Below, piece after piece: positions 1-10,439 of a stretch of DNA of 64,000 nt. This DNA comes from Miscanthus floridulus. Its lineage: Eukaryota > Streptophyta > Magnoliopsida > Poales > Poaceae. The DNA lies in contig NC_089581.1 in the NCBI RefSeq assembly GCF_019320115.1, positions 96,133,316 to 96,197,315 of the forward strand. The letters run 5' to 3'. Position numbers and translations under genes: made by a program. Every line of letters starts with the position of its first letter. Position 1 is the first letter of the stretch. A model generated the notes under the pieces. It had not been told where the DNA came from. It ran no database searches and saw only the letters and a list, made by a program, of their open reading frames with translations.

Positions 1-41
1 GAGAAATTCATTTGTAATGAGTCATTTGAGTAGTCTTGCCA

Positions 42-42
<1 letters not shown>

Positions 43-90
<48 letters not shown>

Positions 91-93
91 ACC
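43..93. repeat. Poly(C) tract followed by (CA)n microsatellite
   Basis: About 34 consecutive C residues (43-76) run directly into about eight CA repeats. A homopolymer this long is error-prone in sequencing, so its exact length is uncertain. Confidence 0.95.
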
Positions 94-1260
94 ATCAGTA
101 TGAAATGAAATTCTAACTTCACACCACTTGAATGACAACCATTTCTTGGACTTTTGTGCCTTCCTTTGTGTGTGCCTTTTCAGCCTTAAAAAGCCATATC
201 CTTTTTGGAGTTACCCTTTCATATACTTGCGTCTAAACTTTGTGAGGCCAAACGTTATTTTTCCTTGAACCTCATGAAACTATACTTCGCTTTCATGTTA
301 TGGCTAGATTATAGTTTATAGGTTCATGAGCCAACCAAGAATCAGCACTCTAATTCAGGGGATTTCATTTATGTGTAATTGCACTCCTCAGTTCTATTAA
401 TGTCTGCTTCCTTACAATTTGATTCGTGTATTTTCTCTTCCTTACCAAAGGGACATGTCCTGCAGATTATTCTGGTTTATTTTGCGAGCAAAGCTTGTAG
501 ATAATTCATGGAACTCTCTGGATGTTTGAGCCTCGTTCACCATTCAAGTTAAAATGCAATACTTGTAACGGAAGCAGTGCCATGCTTTGCTGTGGAACAG
601 GATAATGTTTGTCGCCAGAGATTGTAAAACACATGATAACTTTACTAGCAGAATTCACAGATCCTTTATCATGTAGTTACGAAATGATTTGAGAACCCCC
701 ATGATCAAATTTTCTGCACAGCTTGCATCATGTGTGGTCTATTAGGTAAGATTGGCTTGTGTTGAGTGCTGCTAATTAAAAAGCTATTAACATTCCAATG
801 AATTCAATGAACCAATTTCTCAGCAACCTATTTGAGGTCCCATCTTTTTCCTTCCTTTCCTTCGATATGAAATTATAATTTTAATCTCACATAATTTCGA
901 TGGCAGCTGTTTCTTAGACTGTTATTCCTTTTTGTATCACGTTCTTCAACTTTATAAAAACTGTATGCTTTAATATGACACCCCTTTATGTGAAGCCCGC
1001 ATGTCTCATGAAAATGGTAAATTCTTGATAATGGATTGAGTTTCTTATTCTCCTGTTGATAAATTTCTACACCAAAATAAGTGAAATTGTCTGGGGAATT
1101 GAAGAACCATATATACTTCTTGATTACTGTTTGGAACAAATTACAAATTCTGGCACTATCCTTGTCCTTGACATATATATGAAAATATGATGGCAGTGAT
1201 TCTCTGCTATCCACAGAACACATCCCACAATGGATGGTTGTGCATCATACTACAATTTGC

Positions 1261-1466
1261 TATATAAGCACATTGCTGAAGGGCAGGCTTGGTGCAAGCG
1301 GTAGAGTCTTACCTGCCTGTGACCGGAAGGTCCCGGGTTCGAGTCGTGGTCTCCTCGCATTGCACAAGCGAGGGTAAGGCTTGCCACTAACACCCTTCCC
1401 CACACCCTGCACAGAGCGGGAGCTCTCTGCACTGGGTACGCCCTTTTTTATATAAGCACATTGCTG
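1261..1466 (+). mobile_element. Au-like tRNA-derived SINE with 18-bp target duplication
   Basis: The element body is 1279-1448 (about 170 bp). It has a tRNA-like head with an A-box (TGGTGCAAGCGG) and a B-box (GGTTCGAGTCG), then a tail ending in CGCCC plus a short T-run. It is flanked by a perfect 18-bp direct repeat, tatataagcacattgctg, at 1261-1278 and 1449-1466. Head, body and T-rich end match what I know of the Au SINE family of grasses. The intact duplication shows a single target-primed insertion into what appears to be the LIP1 first intron, in the same orientation as the gene. Pol III would read it from the internal boxes. It is not a tRNA gene: no acceptor stem closes around the boxes. 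Confidence 0.88.
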
Positions 1467-1698
1467 GAATGCCATTGAATCACATCTCAAATATATCCTG
1501 TCTGCCCTATTAGACCTTGAATTTACTGTTGTGATCACATATTGATATGAACTACCAAGTTTTCTATGATTCTGGGTATTGGTTGAATTGACAAAGTATT
1601 AGACAATACCTGAGTGCTTACTGAATTGTAGACTATGCCAGTTCTTTTTAGTTGTGTGGGGAGTATGGCAGATTATCATCATCCTCAATTTTGGACAG

Positions 1699-3710
1699 GT
1701 GTCGGCAAATCTTCATTGGTGCATCTCTTATTGAAAGGTTCCGCAGTGGCTCGACCAGCCCAAACAATTGGGTGTGCAGTTGGTGTTAAAGTAAGTAATC
1801 CTGGGCCTAATTTCCTTTGTTTTAATTTTCAAAATATATTCTCACACAAGCATTATTTCCCATTTTGCAGCATATTACTTACAGTAGTTCAGGGAGTTCG
1901 TCTAATAGCATCAAGGGTGATGCTGAAAGGAACTTCTTCGTTGAGCTTTGGGATGTTTCAGGACATGAGCGCTACAAAGAGTGCCGTTCACTTTTTTATT
2001 CACAAATTAATGGTAGGTGTTTTCTGCATCATTTTCCCTGCCAATATAGTAATCCCATGCTGCATCTTTGCAGAATTCATTTTTTTTTCTGCAGCTAGTT
2101 AAACTGTGTAATATGCAACAATATCCCCTTTGAATGATATTTCATCTTCTCAGCCCATTAGTCATGAATATAGGGAAAGAAAAAAAATATAGAGCCCATT
2201 AGTGTACCTTCCAATATTTCTTGTGTTTCTTATATGAACTTTGTTACATTTTGTTAAATCAGCATGAAACTACCTGGCATGGTATGTCCACAATATGAGA
2301 CCTTATTGTCCAGTTTTGCCCAAGTTCCGTTTTATTTGTGGTTGCATGCTGAAGCCTGAACTGATGTGGAAGAGATGGCTTAATGTTAGAATAATCTATA
2401 GTTCTGGGCCCTCGGCCCAGAGACATTGTAGGTAGTAGGCAGAATGCGGTGATCTATTTACCTGTATGAAATTTTTATGTGTTACATATTCTTAATGTAT
2501 TGCTACTGAATAATAATAGATAATGCGGTTTAAAGTTTTCTTTTTCGACAAGAAGATAGTTTAAACTTCAAAGATTCTTAACCTTTTCCGAAATTATTTA
2601 TTAGGTGTCATATTTGTTTATGACCTCTCCCAGAGGAAAACAAAGACAAATTTGAACAAGTGGGCAGTGGAGGTTGCTGAATCTGGGACCTTTTCAGCCC
2701 CTCTTGGGTCTGGTGGTCCTGGTGGCCTTCCAGTTCCTTACCTAGTTATTGCCAACAAAGTGGATATTGCTCCAAGAGATGGTAGAAGAGTGAGCAGTGG
2801 GAATCTTGTTGATGTTGCTCGTCAATGGGTTGAAAAACAAGGCCTGCTTCCATCCAGTGAAGAACTTCCACTTGCAGATAGCTTTCCTGGCAATTCTGGT
2901 CTGCTCACGGTAAAGCTTCTCTATACCATTATTTGCTGTCTGATGTCTTGCTTTAACTGACTATAGTGTGGTGATCCATAGGTTGTCTGGCTTGTGAAGA
3001 AACAAGAAGTCCTGTTTTCTTATTGATTATGTGTGTGCTGTGCTATTTAAATTTTGAAATGATAGGTTTGACCTTTGAATACAGGCTGCGAAAGAGGCAA
3101 GATATGATAAAGAAGCTTTAATCAAGTTCTTCCGCATGGTTTGTGCAAAAGAATCCTTGTCCATTAGATTAGCGATTCACACTATAGTATTATTCACAAA
3201 TGGTATTGTGGTACATCATTCAGTTGATAAGGAGGAGGTATTTTTCGAATGAGCTTCCTACCCCTAGCCCATGGTCACTCACTCCCAGAGAAGATACCAT
3301 TCTTCCCGTAGAAACTGTGAATGATGATGACATGTTCCAAAGAAAAAGGTGACTATCTATTACTGACAAATGCATGAGGGTTTGATGAATAAACATTCTC
3401 TTTGTGATTTTTTGTCTGGTATTCTTGATGAGAAGTGGATATATGCCGAGACATGATCAATAATTTGGTTACTTCAGCAACATCTTGTTGACACGCTTGT
3501 TTCCTAACTTGTAGCTACGGTGGCCAGAGCTACAAATACAATGGGGTTGCCCCACTGCCTGCACAGCGGAACCTAACTCCACCCCCGACACTCTATCCAC
3601 AGCAGCCAATGTCCTCTTCTTCAGAAAACTACAGATACCACAGATTTTCCTCCTCGTCAATACCTGATTCAAGTGTTGGTAGAACAGGCCGAGCAAACCT
3701 CAATATATGA
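1699..3710 (+). CDS. LIP1: LIP1-type small GTPase (exons 2-7, N-terminus missing)
   Basis: Plant-specific Rab-like small GTPase related to LIGHT INSENSITIVE PERIOD 1, which in Arabidopsis tunes light input to the circadian clock. Exons that splice in frame: 1699-1790, 1871-2012, 2605-2909, 3085-3138, 3224-3348 and 3515-3710 (TGA at 3708-3710). Every intron is GT-AG (80, 592, 175, 85 and 166 bp). They encode about 303 residues. Visible motifs are the end of the P-loop (VGKSS, split by intron 1), the switch II motif WDVSGHERY and the base-specificity motif NKVD. The family-specific insert GSGGPGGLPVPY sits between them. The C-terminal tail is rich in Ser, Pro and Tyr (TPPPTLYPQQP) and ends RANLNI with no prenylation cysteine, as in known LIP1 proteins. 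The first ~30 residues, including the start codon, are outside the window. No frame damage is seen, so this is probably functional. Confidence 0.93.
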
Positions 3711-4261
3711 TGAGATATGTGAGTCTTATCCATTATCACCTGGAATGTGGGGAAAAAACATGACACCTGGGGTTTTTGAATCCCAGGTTTTTTATCTTTT
3801 TGAGTTCTGCACCTGTCGTTGATTGATTGTAATATTTGCATGTTGACAGGGCATTTGAACATTATGTTTGTGGGATCACTAGTGATAAATTCTTTGATTC
3901 TTCCCTGTATATCTCCTAATTTTGTGTATGAATTCAATATAGTTATTTAGGAAAACACATTACATGGTGTACACTCATACTCTGTGCAATGGCAACCTGA
4001 ATCAATCTTTTTCCCAAGTCCCATGAAGTCACCCGGAAGAAAGTCTTGTGCGTTCTAGGGCACTGCAACTATATATATGTATCAGCATGCAGTCTAATGG
4101 GTTTTCACTCTATTTGGTTCCGTATCGGCAGATTATGATTGTCAAGAACATATGTTGTTGGATTGAGAAATGTGTTTGGTATATAGGCGAGCACTACTGG
4201 CAGGGATTTTCGACAAATTTGATTTATAGTTTGAAAAAAGTAGCACATGGTGTCTATATTT
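3711..4261 (+). other. LIP1 3' UTR and downstream flank
   Basis: AT-rich sequence after the stop, with no ORF of interest. The 3' UTR probably ends within the first 250-300 bases, in the T-rich stretch around 3900-3960, but there is no clear AATAAA signal. Nothing else is recognised before the first MITE-like sequence at 4262. Confidence 0.5.
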
Positions 4262-4382
4262 CAGTCTGTTCGTTTGAGCTTATCAACTAGAAATCAGCTT
4301 TATTTGTCAGGGAATAATATTTTTTCTCATAATAAATCAGCCCTACAAATCAGCCGTAGCCGCAATAAGTCTTGCAGAACAA
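4262..4382. mobile_element. Degraded copy of a foldback MITE
   Basis: Shares the order of motifs seen in the two better copies at 4785 and 4983: CTGTTCGTTTGAGCTTATCA at the left, a central block with TTTTTCTCATAATAAATCAG, and a weak right end. The right inverted repeat is badly eroded, so the boundaries are approximate. Confidence 0.6.
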
Positions 4383-4401
4383 AGCATTTGTCGTTAGATG
4401 C

Positions 4402-4500
4402 TACTTCCTCCGTTTCAAATTGTAAAACCTTTTGGATTTTGTAGATATAATTGCTTTTATTATGTATCTAGACATAATATGTATATAAATCCAAAGCTTA
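4402..4500. mobile_element. Stowaway-like MITE fragment
   Basis: Starts with TA followed by CTTCCTCCGTTTCAAATTG, the typical left terminus of grass Stowaway elements, and continues with the usual TTTTGGATTTT and TATGTATCTAGACATA blocks. The mirrored right terminus is not found, so this is a truncated copy. Confidence 0.65.
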
Positions 4501-4784
4501 TTTACATAGCCAAATGCCACCTATGTGCTGTCAGAGAAAAAGACTGGTCATGGCACTGTCTAAACGTCCGTTTAGCTTGTTTACACATTGCTTACTCTAC
4601 TCTAGGGTACGTCGTTTTCGTTTAAACAACTGTTTATCCTATCTAAATGGCTGTTTTGCCGGTTTAAGAAGTTGTTTAGCTTAATACTTGCTAAACTACA
4701 AGTGAAAGTGACTGACTGTTTAATGTTTACGATAACACTGAGTCATGGATAGATACTTTTTTTTTAATAATGTACGCAACATTC
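4501..4784. other. AT-rich spacer with repeated GTTTA/TAAAC words
   Basis: Between 4556 and 4730 the words GTTTAG, GTTTAA and CTAAAC recur in both orientations, suggesting an old foldback element. I could not find paired termini or a target duplication. No gene is seen. Confidence 0.35.
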
Positions 4785-4901
4785 GCCCAGTTCGCTTGGC
4801 TTATAAGTCATACTTTTTCAGCCAACGAATAGTATTTTTCTCTCACAATAAATCAGCCAACAGTACTTTCAGTCATGGCTTATCAGCCAAGCGAACAGGA
4901 C
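4785..4901. mobile_element. Foldback MITE, second copy
   Basis: Left end CCAGTTCGCTTGGCTTATAA and right end TTATCAGCCAAGCGAACAGG are near-perfect inverted repeats over about 25 bp. The centre carries the shared TTTTTCTCTCACAATAAATC block. The element is non-coding and could fold into one long hairpin. Confidence 0.8.
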
Positions 4902-4931
4902 AATTATAAGAGGCCGCTTTTTGGATTAATT

Positions 4932-5190
4932 TACTTTCTCCATTCCAAATTAAAAGAGGTTTTGACTTTTCTAGATACATAGGGCCCTGTTCGCTTTGCT
5001 GAAAAGTTATGGCTGAAAGTATTGTTCGCTGATTTGTTGTGAGAGAAAAACATTGTTTCTTCGCTGAAACAGTACGGCTCATGAGACAAGCGAACATGGC
5101 CATAGTTTTTGTTATGCACTTATATATACACTATATTGAGTTGTAAAAGCAATGCATTTAAAAAAGTCAAAACAGGACTGAGAGGGAGTA
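4932..5190. mobile_element. Stowaway-like MITE interrupted by another MITE
   Basis: The left end is TA plus CTTTCTCCATTCCAAATTAA. The right end reads AAAAAGTCAAAACAGGACTG and finishes in GAGGGAG plus TA, the inverse of the left end with one gap. The two halves are separated by a second MITE at 4983-5100. An extra GAGAGGGAGTA follows the right end. Confidence 0.72.
4978..5105. mobile_element. Foldback MITE, third copy, nested, with CATAG duplication
   Basis: The body is 4983-5100, opening GGCCCTGTTCGCTT and closing AAGCGAACATGGC, inverted copies of each other. The five bases CATAG occur immediately on both sides (4978-4982 and 5101-5105). It is the same family as the copies at 4262 and 4785 and lies inside the Stowaway-like element. 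Confidence 0.8.
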
Positions 5191-5213
5191 TGAGAGGGAG
5201 TATAAGCTACTAT

Positions 5214-6302
5214 TGTTGACCACTGACGAGATCCTAACATATGGGTAGTTAAGCCTCAGGATCAATGGTTCCCGACCCCATCGGATACGCTCGCGCGCAC
5301 CCTCCGACCAAGAAACCTGGCCGAGCCTGGGCACAACGCAGCCCCCGCACAGGGCTCGGGGACTTACTCGGACCTAAGACTCCCAATCGACTGACACGTC
5401 CAAGCTCAGGCCTTGGATCCTGCCCGGCTTGCGACGCCAGCCAAGAAGACAAGCTCTGAGCCATCGAGGCTCGAGGGCTCCAAGACGCCGCGCCATGGGC
5501 GTGGCCCTGTCGGCCACTTCCACGATAGGGTCACGCACGGGGCATGACACAAGAAGACAAGCTTTCCACGGCCTCTAGGGGCTAGGCGGCTCCCGGGCCC
5601 GCACATCAGCCCTTGGAGCCAACCTCCTTCGCCACCAAGAAGACTCCAGAAGGTCCACCTAGGGGTGGCCGATCCAAGCTGACACAGCTTGACACGTAGA
5701 GTGTCAAAATAGAGCAGCTAGGACGATACCCAATGCTTCTTCGGCTCCACGACACCACCACGGTCCATAGAGCGCCGCTACAAGACCCTCCTAGACTCCG
5801 GCGTATGTAGACCATAGACTTATCTCCCCAAACCGCCATGTACCCGACCTATCTCGTTATATAATGGATAAGGTCAGACCTAGAGGAGGAGGGACGATCC
5901 AAGACAGATCATTCCATTCCATTCCGTCCACTCCTGCCCAGCACTGAGGGCAGGGGAACCTAGAGAGAGGGGCACCGAGAGCTCATCCATCGTATCCTGT
6001 CGTCTTCCTCCTCTCCGATGAGGGGAAGGCTCCACCGGCGACGAGGCGACCTAAGGATTAGCACCAAGCTAACCCCCTACCAAATCTCTCGCTATACTCT
6101 ATTGTAACCCCTTGATTTTGGGTGCTTTTGAGTATAAGGATCATCAGCTGCTGGATGTAGGGCATCTATTGGCCTGAACTAGGATAAACTTTTGCGTCCC
6201 CTCTGTGATTCCTATGTTCTTGAGTCCACCCGAGCCACCGGAGACCCGTACTCTGACACCGATTCGAACAACAATGCTTGCCGTGGTTATGACCCTATGA
6301 CA
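5214..6302 (+). mobile_element. 5' LTR of a plus-strand Gypsy element (outer element of the nest)
   Basis: GC-rich block beginning TGTTGACCACTGACG and ending in TGACA, followed at once by TGGCGCGCCAAGTAGGGG, the primer-site type found in many grass Gypsy elements. A gag-type leader follows, so this is the 5' LTR in plus orientation. The left boundary is less certain than the right because no second LTR lies in the window for comparison. Short GC-rich ORFs inside it are chance frames. Confidence 0.7.
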
Positions 6303-6640
6303 GCTGGCGCGCCAAGTAGGGGCCAGCGTCAAGTGCGACTTAGGCTCTACGGTGGCCGGAGTCACCCGCCTCATCATTGGAGCAAGCAGCGCCGCCCTAG
6401 ACGACGACATCTGTTTCCCTGGCGTATTCTTCATCACAGCCGGCACCTTCGCCTCGGCCCAGGTCCTCAACTTTGGGAGCCAGGCCTACGTCGCCGCCTG
6501 CTACGACGAGCTTCGTCCGCTCGATGGGGCTGCGCCGGCGAGCAACGAGCTCCCAGCATCGCCTCCTCCGCTAGGACTTCTGGGAGCGGATCTCGAGGTC
6601 CTAGCCCAAACCCCACTATGTTAGACCGTCGCTAGATGTT
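6303..6640 (+). pseudogene. Outer Gypsy: primer-binding site and start of the gag region
   Basis: Starts with the primer-site-like TGGCGCGCCAAGTAGGGG (6305-6322). The next 300 bases are GC-rich and contain a 90-codon open stretch (6352-6624, beginning MAGVTRLI) rich in Ala, with no recognisable domain. The frame is closed by stops before 6640. A solo LTR with duplicated ATGTT separates this piece from its continuation at 10234. No function can be assigned. Confidence 0.6.
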
Positions 6641-9600
6641 TGTGGCAGAACCTCCTAAATTATAGGACTCACATGCACTTGTCACTATCCAACGACCTTT
6701 GACAACTATGCATATGTTCCTGGTAACTTAAGAAGTCTGTCGGGTGTCCTCGGGGAACCCCAAATCATCCACAATTTCCGAGCAGGATCACATTACAGAG
6801 TCATTGTAGTATTACAACATTTATTCAAATATGTACATCAGAGTAAAATAGCGAAAGTCTTACGATAACTTTGTTTACAAACCAGTTGTTTCAAACCTTA
6901 CAAACTAAGTTCGATAATTATTACAAACCATAGTAGTAGTGGAGTGGCATAATTAACATAAACATAACACACAAAATAAGCATCCTGCCCAAGGATCACA
7001 CATTCACTTATCATCATCGACCTGAACAACAGTCATGCAGCAAGGTCCAAAATAGACCTGCTCATGAGGCTCACCTGCAACAAGGGTCAACGTACCCTGA
7101 GTACAAAAGTACTCAACAAGACTTAACCGAAATAAAACTGAGAAGACTCAGGAATGCAGACTCAGGGATTCAAGGTATGGCTTTAACAATAATCAAAGTT
7201 CTTTTTGCGTAAAAGCTCTTTAACAAAATTCTTTACTTCAACATGTAAAACTTTATAAGTACCACATATGAATTTGCCATGATCCGTAATGAGATCATGA
7301 ACTTCATATCAATCTCTTTCTCAAACCTTACTCAAGTTCCAGTTATTAAACTACGATGATGAACAACGAGTTGAGTCTCCATAACCGAGGAGCAACAACG
7401 ATTCGAACCGATTATAAACCCAGCTGGGGATTCCAGACCACATGACATATATAGGTCCCCGACCTACATATATCAACCTGCACTCAGATCCTCTAAAACA
7501 AGAACAGGTCCGGGCCACCCGAGAATACAGTACTCCACCAATCCGACCCATGGCCACGTGGGTACACGCTACTCTCGCCATCTCTCCACTCCCAGTGCAC
7601 GAGTAGCCATTCTCGTAATAGAATAGCTGAGTTAAGGCTTACCGGAGTATGTGGTTAGTACTACAAAGTCTCACCTCATGCAATTCAACAACGGACGGAC
7701 CTTAATCGACACAGGCTGGAAAGAAGCCACTCACTAAGACCTCCATGTCTTGTGGCTCTCACACACCGAGTCCGCCTGGTCTAGATTTATTACTTCCCAT
7801 GCTCATATCTCATGATAACATAAGTAACCAGGGATCCATTTAAAACTCTCAGGTGATAGATAATCACCCAACTAAGCATGACTAAGCATACTAGGTATTT
7901 ATGAATTAAAACTGGTAACAAGGTAGATATGGAAAAACAAGGTTGGTAATGCACCAATTAGGTTTCCACTTGACTCCTAATCACTTAATGCAGTATATAG
8001 AAGCAAAAGCGATAAAATTTGTAAAACACAAGGTAGGGTTAAATGCATCCGGGGCTTGCCTTCGTTGATGGAAAAGTTAGGTTCCTACGACGTTTCACAA
8101 GTATCAGATCCGACCTCAACAGACGGATTAACCTCCTCCGCAACTTGATTAACTACCACATGTTCACCTTTGTTCACTACACGTAGTAACAATGCCATGT
8201 TTAACATGATGCGGGATACGAAACATGATGCTTGATGATGGATGCAAAATTAACAATTCGAATACAACTTTCCTTCGTGATACAGTTGCAAGTCAAACGA
8301 ACTAAATCTTTTTCGTAACACATATATCAATTGCTAAGGATCATTATCAACTAATGACCCAAGGTCATCACTCAATCCAAAATTTCAAACAAAACCTAAA
8401 TCATTAAAGGTTACTATTGCTTTTATGAATTAATTATTTAATTCAAAATTATGAAATAAATTAACTTATTCTAATTGAGCTACAAATTTTAGTAAAGATT
8501 CATCACATGATAAGTAAGTGGCAAAACAAATTTCATAATTTTTTGGATAATTAATTGAGCCTAGAAAAATCATGGAAATCCATTTATTAATTAATTGAGC
8601 AATTTTCAGTCACATTCAAAAGTACTGAAAAACAATATTTCATATTTTTCTTAAATAATATACATCACAGAGAGGTCACACAAAAATTTTCATAATTTTT
8701 GGAGCTCTAAATAAATCTACACAAAAATAACAAATTATATCACTATTCATTTAAATATGAAAAAACAGAAAATTCATTTTGAACGCTGAGTCACTGACAA
8801 CGGACCCCACTTGTCATATTCAACCTCCCGCGTTTGACTATGGCGACGACTGGCGCTGACTGACGCTTCCTCGCCGATGATGAGACCAACAGTGACAACG
8901 AAGACACCAACACAACCACCATGACTAGGCGCATCGATTGAAGGCACTAGCTTAAGCGATTACAACACGATTCAAGGCTGATGCCTGACCATGGCGGATG
9001 CGACAGCACGGCGGCGCTACGCCGGCAACAGGAGACCGGTAACAGTTAAACAAAGGGTCTAGGAAGCATCAGTAGCTCACCTCGAACGCGTTGGAGCAAA
9101 GAGCGAGGTCGGAGGAGCAACTGTGACGTTGGTCGACGTCCACGGTGATCACGGCAAAGCAAAGATCGTCAGTGGCGGTGTTCCAGCGATTGTAGTGGGC
9201 AAAACGATCAAGCAACAATGTATTAAGAACCACGGCATCGAGATAAAGCCGTAGGTACACTGATCAAGGGCAACGGCTCACCGGAGGACGCTGGCCACGG
9301 AGATGCGCTTGCGACGGTGAGGTTGCCGGCCGCGAGGAAGAAGGGTTCGCACCGCGGGTTCCCTACGACATTAGGTGACCACAGTTGGATGGCTAGGTGC
9401 GCAAGGAGTAGGCGAAGCTAATGAGTGCTTTGCTGCGATGGCACAGACGTTGGTTCGACAATGAGGGTTCGCCGGAGTTGAGCAAGGGCGACGGGAAAAG
9501 TAGAGCAACGAAAAGAAAGAACTGGCGATGTCGTCTGAGCTTTATAGAGCGGCCAAGGGATCAAGGAGACGGCACACAGTGGCCTTCTCCATGCCTAGCA

Positions 9601-10228
9601 CAAAGCCAAGGGCAGCCACAGGTGCGTCTGGAACCGAGCAGAAGGACGCCGGCGGTGGGGCGGTGGTCGTGGCACTGTTCCACATAATTACAGAATTGCC
9701 ATCCGTTTTAAAATCCAAATTACTCCCAAATTTGTATAACAACTCAAAAATCTCCAAAAATAAAAGTTGCTCAAAAACCCAAGTTGTACAACTTTGCTTT
9801 TATAACCACCCCCTAATTCATTCTACATTTTGAAATGAAATTTTGAATTCAAATAGGGGACATTTAACGAATTTCGCCTTTTCAAATTACTTCAAATTTT
9901 TCATAACAACTTTGAAAACTCCAAAAACAAACTTTGTATAACTTGACAAGCTCTACACTTTTGCTTTTAGGCTCAACCCCAAAATGTGCTTAGATTTTGA
10001 AATGAGTTTTTCAGGGTAGGATTTAAATACTGAAAATCAGGGTTTTCTTTAAAATTCAAATCCAAACCAAATTTTGAACTTGATTCAATCAATACAATTC
10101 AACACATACCACATAAATGTAAACTTGTTTTAGTGAATGCATAACAAAGTTTTCACTAAATGCCAATTGCTTTGCAATGCATATGATGACATGGTAGGTT
10201 TTAGTATTTAAACACCCGAGGTGTTACA
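6641..10228 (-). mobile_element. Solo LTR of the Tekay/Del-type chromovirus family
   Basis: Begins TGTGGCAGAACCTCC and ends AGGTGTTACA. It aligns along its whole length with both LTRs of the complete element at 17431-30726 but has no internal region. The five bases ATGTT flank it directly (6636-6640 and 10229-10233), so a full element inserted here and then lost its interior and one LTR by LTR-LTR recombination. Strand is given as that of the related full element. GC-rich ORFs around 8.8-9.8 kb have no protein resemblance that I recognise. Confidence 0.93.
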
Positions 10229-10233
10229 ATGTT

Positions 10234-10439
10234 CTACATGCTGGCCAACGTCCACAACCAGATTGCCACCTGGTGAGGTGCTTCCGCCACCTGACTGCTT
10301 CTGGTACTACCTCCTCGACCTACCTTTTAGGATCTAGAATGTGGCAACATCATTCCAGCTGGAGCTAAAGCACCTCATCAGCCGCGACAAGCCAAGAAGT
10401 GCCATCCTCTCCACCACCAGTAGGGGCGAACGTCCCCTC
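10234..10439 (+). pseudogene. Outer Gypsy: continuation of the gag region
   Basis: About 200 bases of GC-rich coding-like sequence lying between two insertions, after the right ATGTT of the solo LTR and up to the left CCCTC of the Copia element. Frames contain stops. Its role is inferred only from position between gag parts of the outer element. Confidence 0.55.

Larger units (their letters stand above)
1..1698 (+). other. Probable first intron of the LIP1 gene
   Basis: The coding part at 1699 begins in the middle of the P-loop, straight after an AG acceptor, so upstream sequence should be intron plus a first exon encoding the N-terminus and the first half of the P-loop. I looked for such an exon in 1-1698 and found none, so exon 1 is probably left of the window. 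The stretch is AT-rich and holds a C/CA microsatellite and one SINE. No other gene is visible here. Confidence 0.6.

Noticed and set aside
1290..1345. A tRNA gene
   Set aside because: A- and B-boxes are present but the acceptor and anticodon stems do not close; the 18-bp duplication and long tail show it is a SINE.
1635..2102. 155-codon plus-strand ORF as a stand-alone gene
   Set aside because: It reads through intron sequence of the LIP1 gene; only 1699-1790 of it is exon.
5249..5839. Several overlapping ORFs in the outer Gypsy LTR
   Set aside because: Both strands are open together because of GC-rich composition; they lie inside an LTR and show no protein features.
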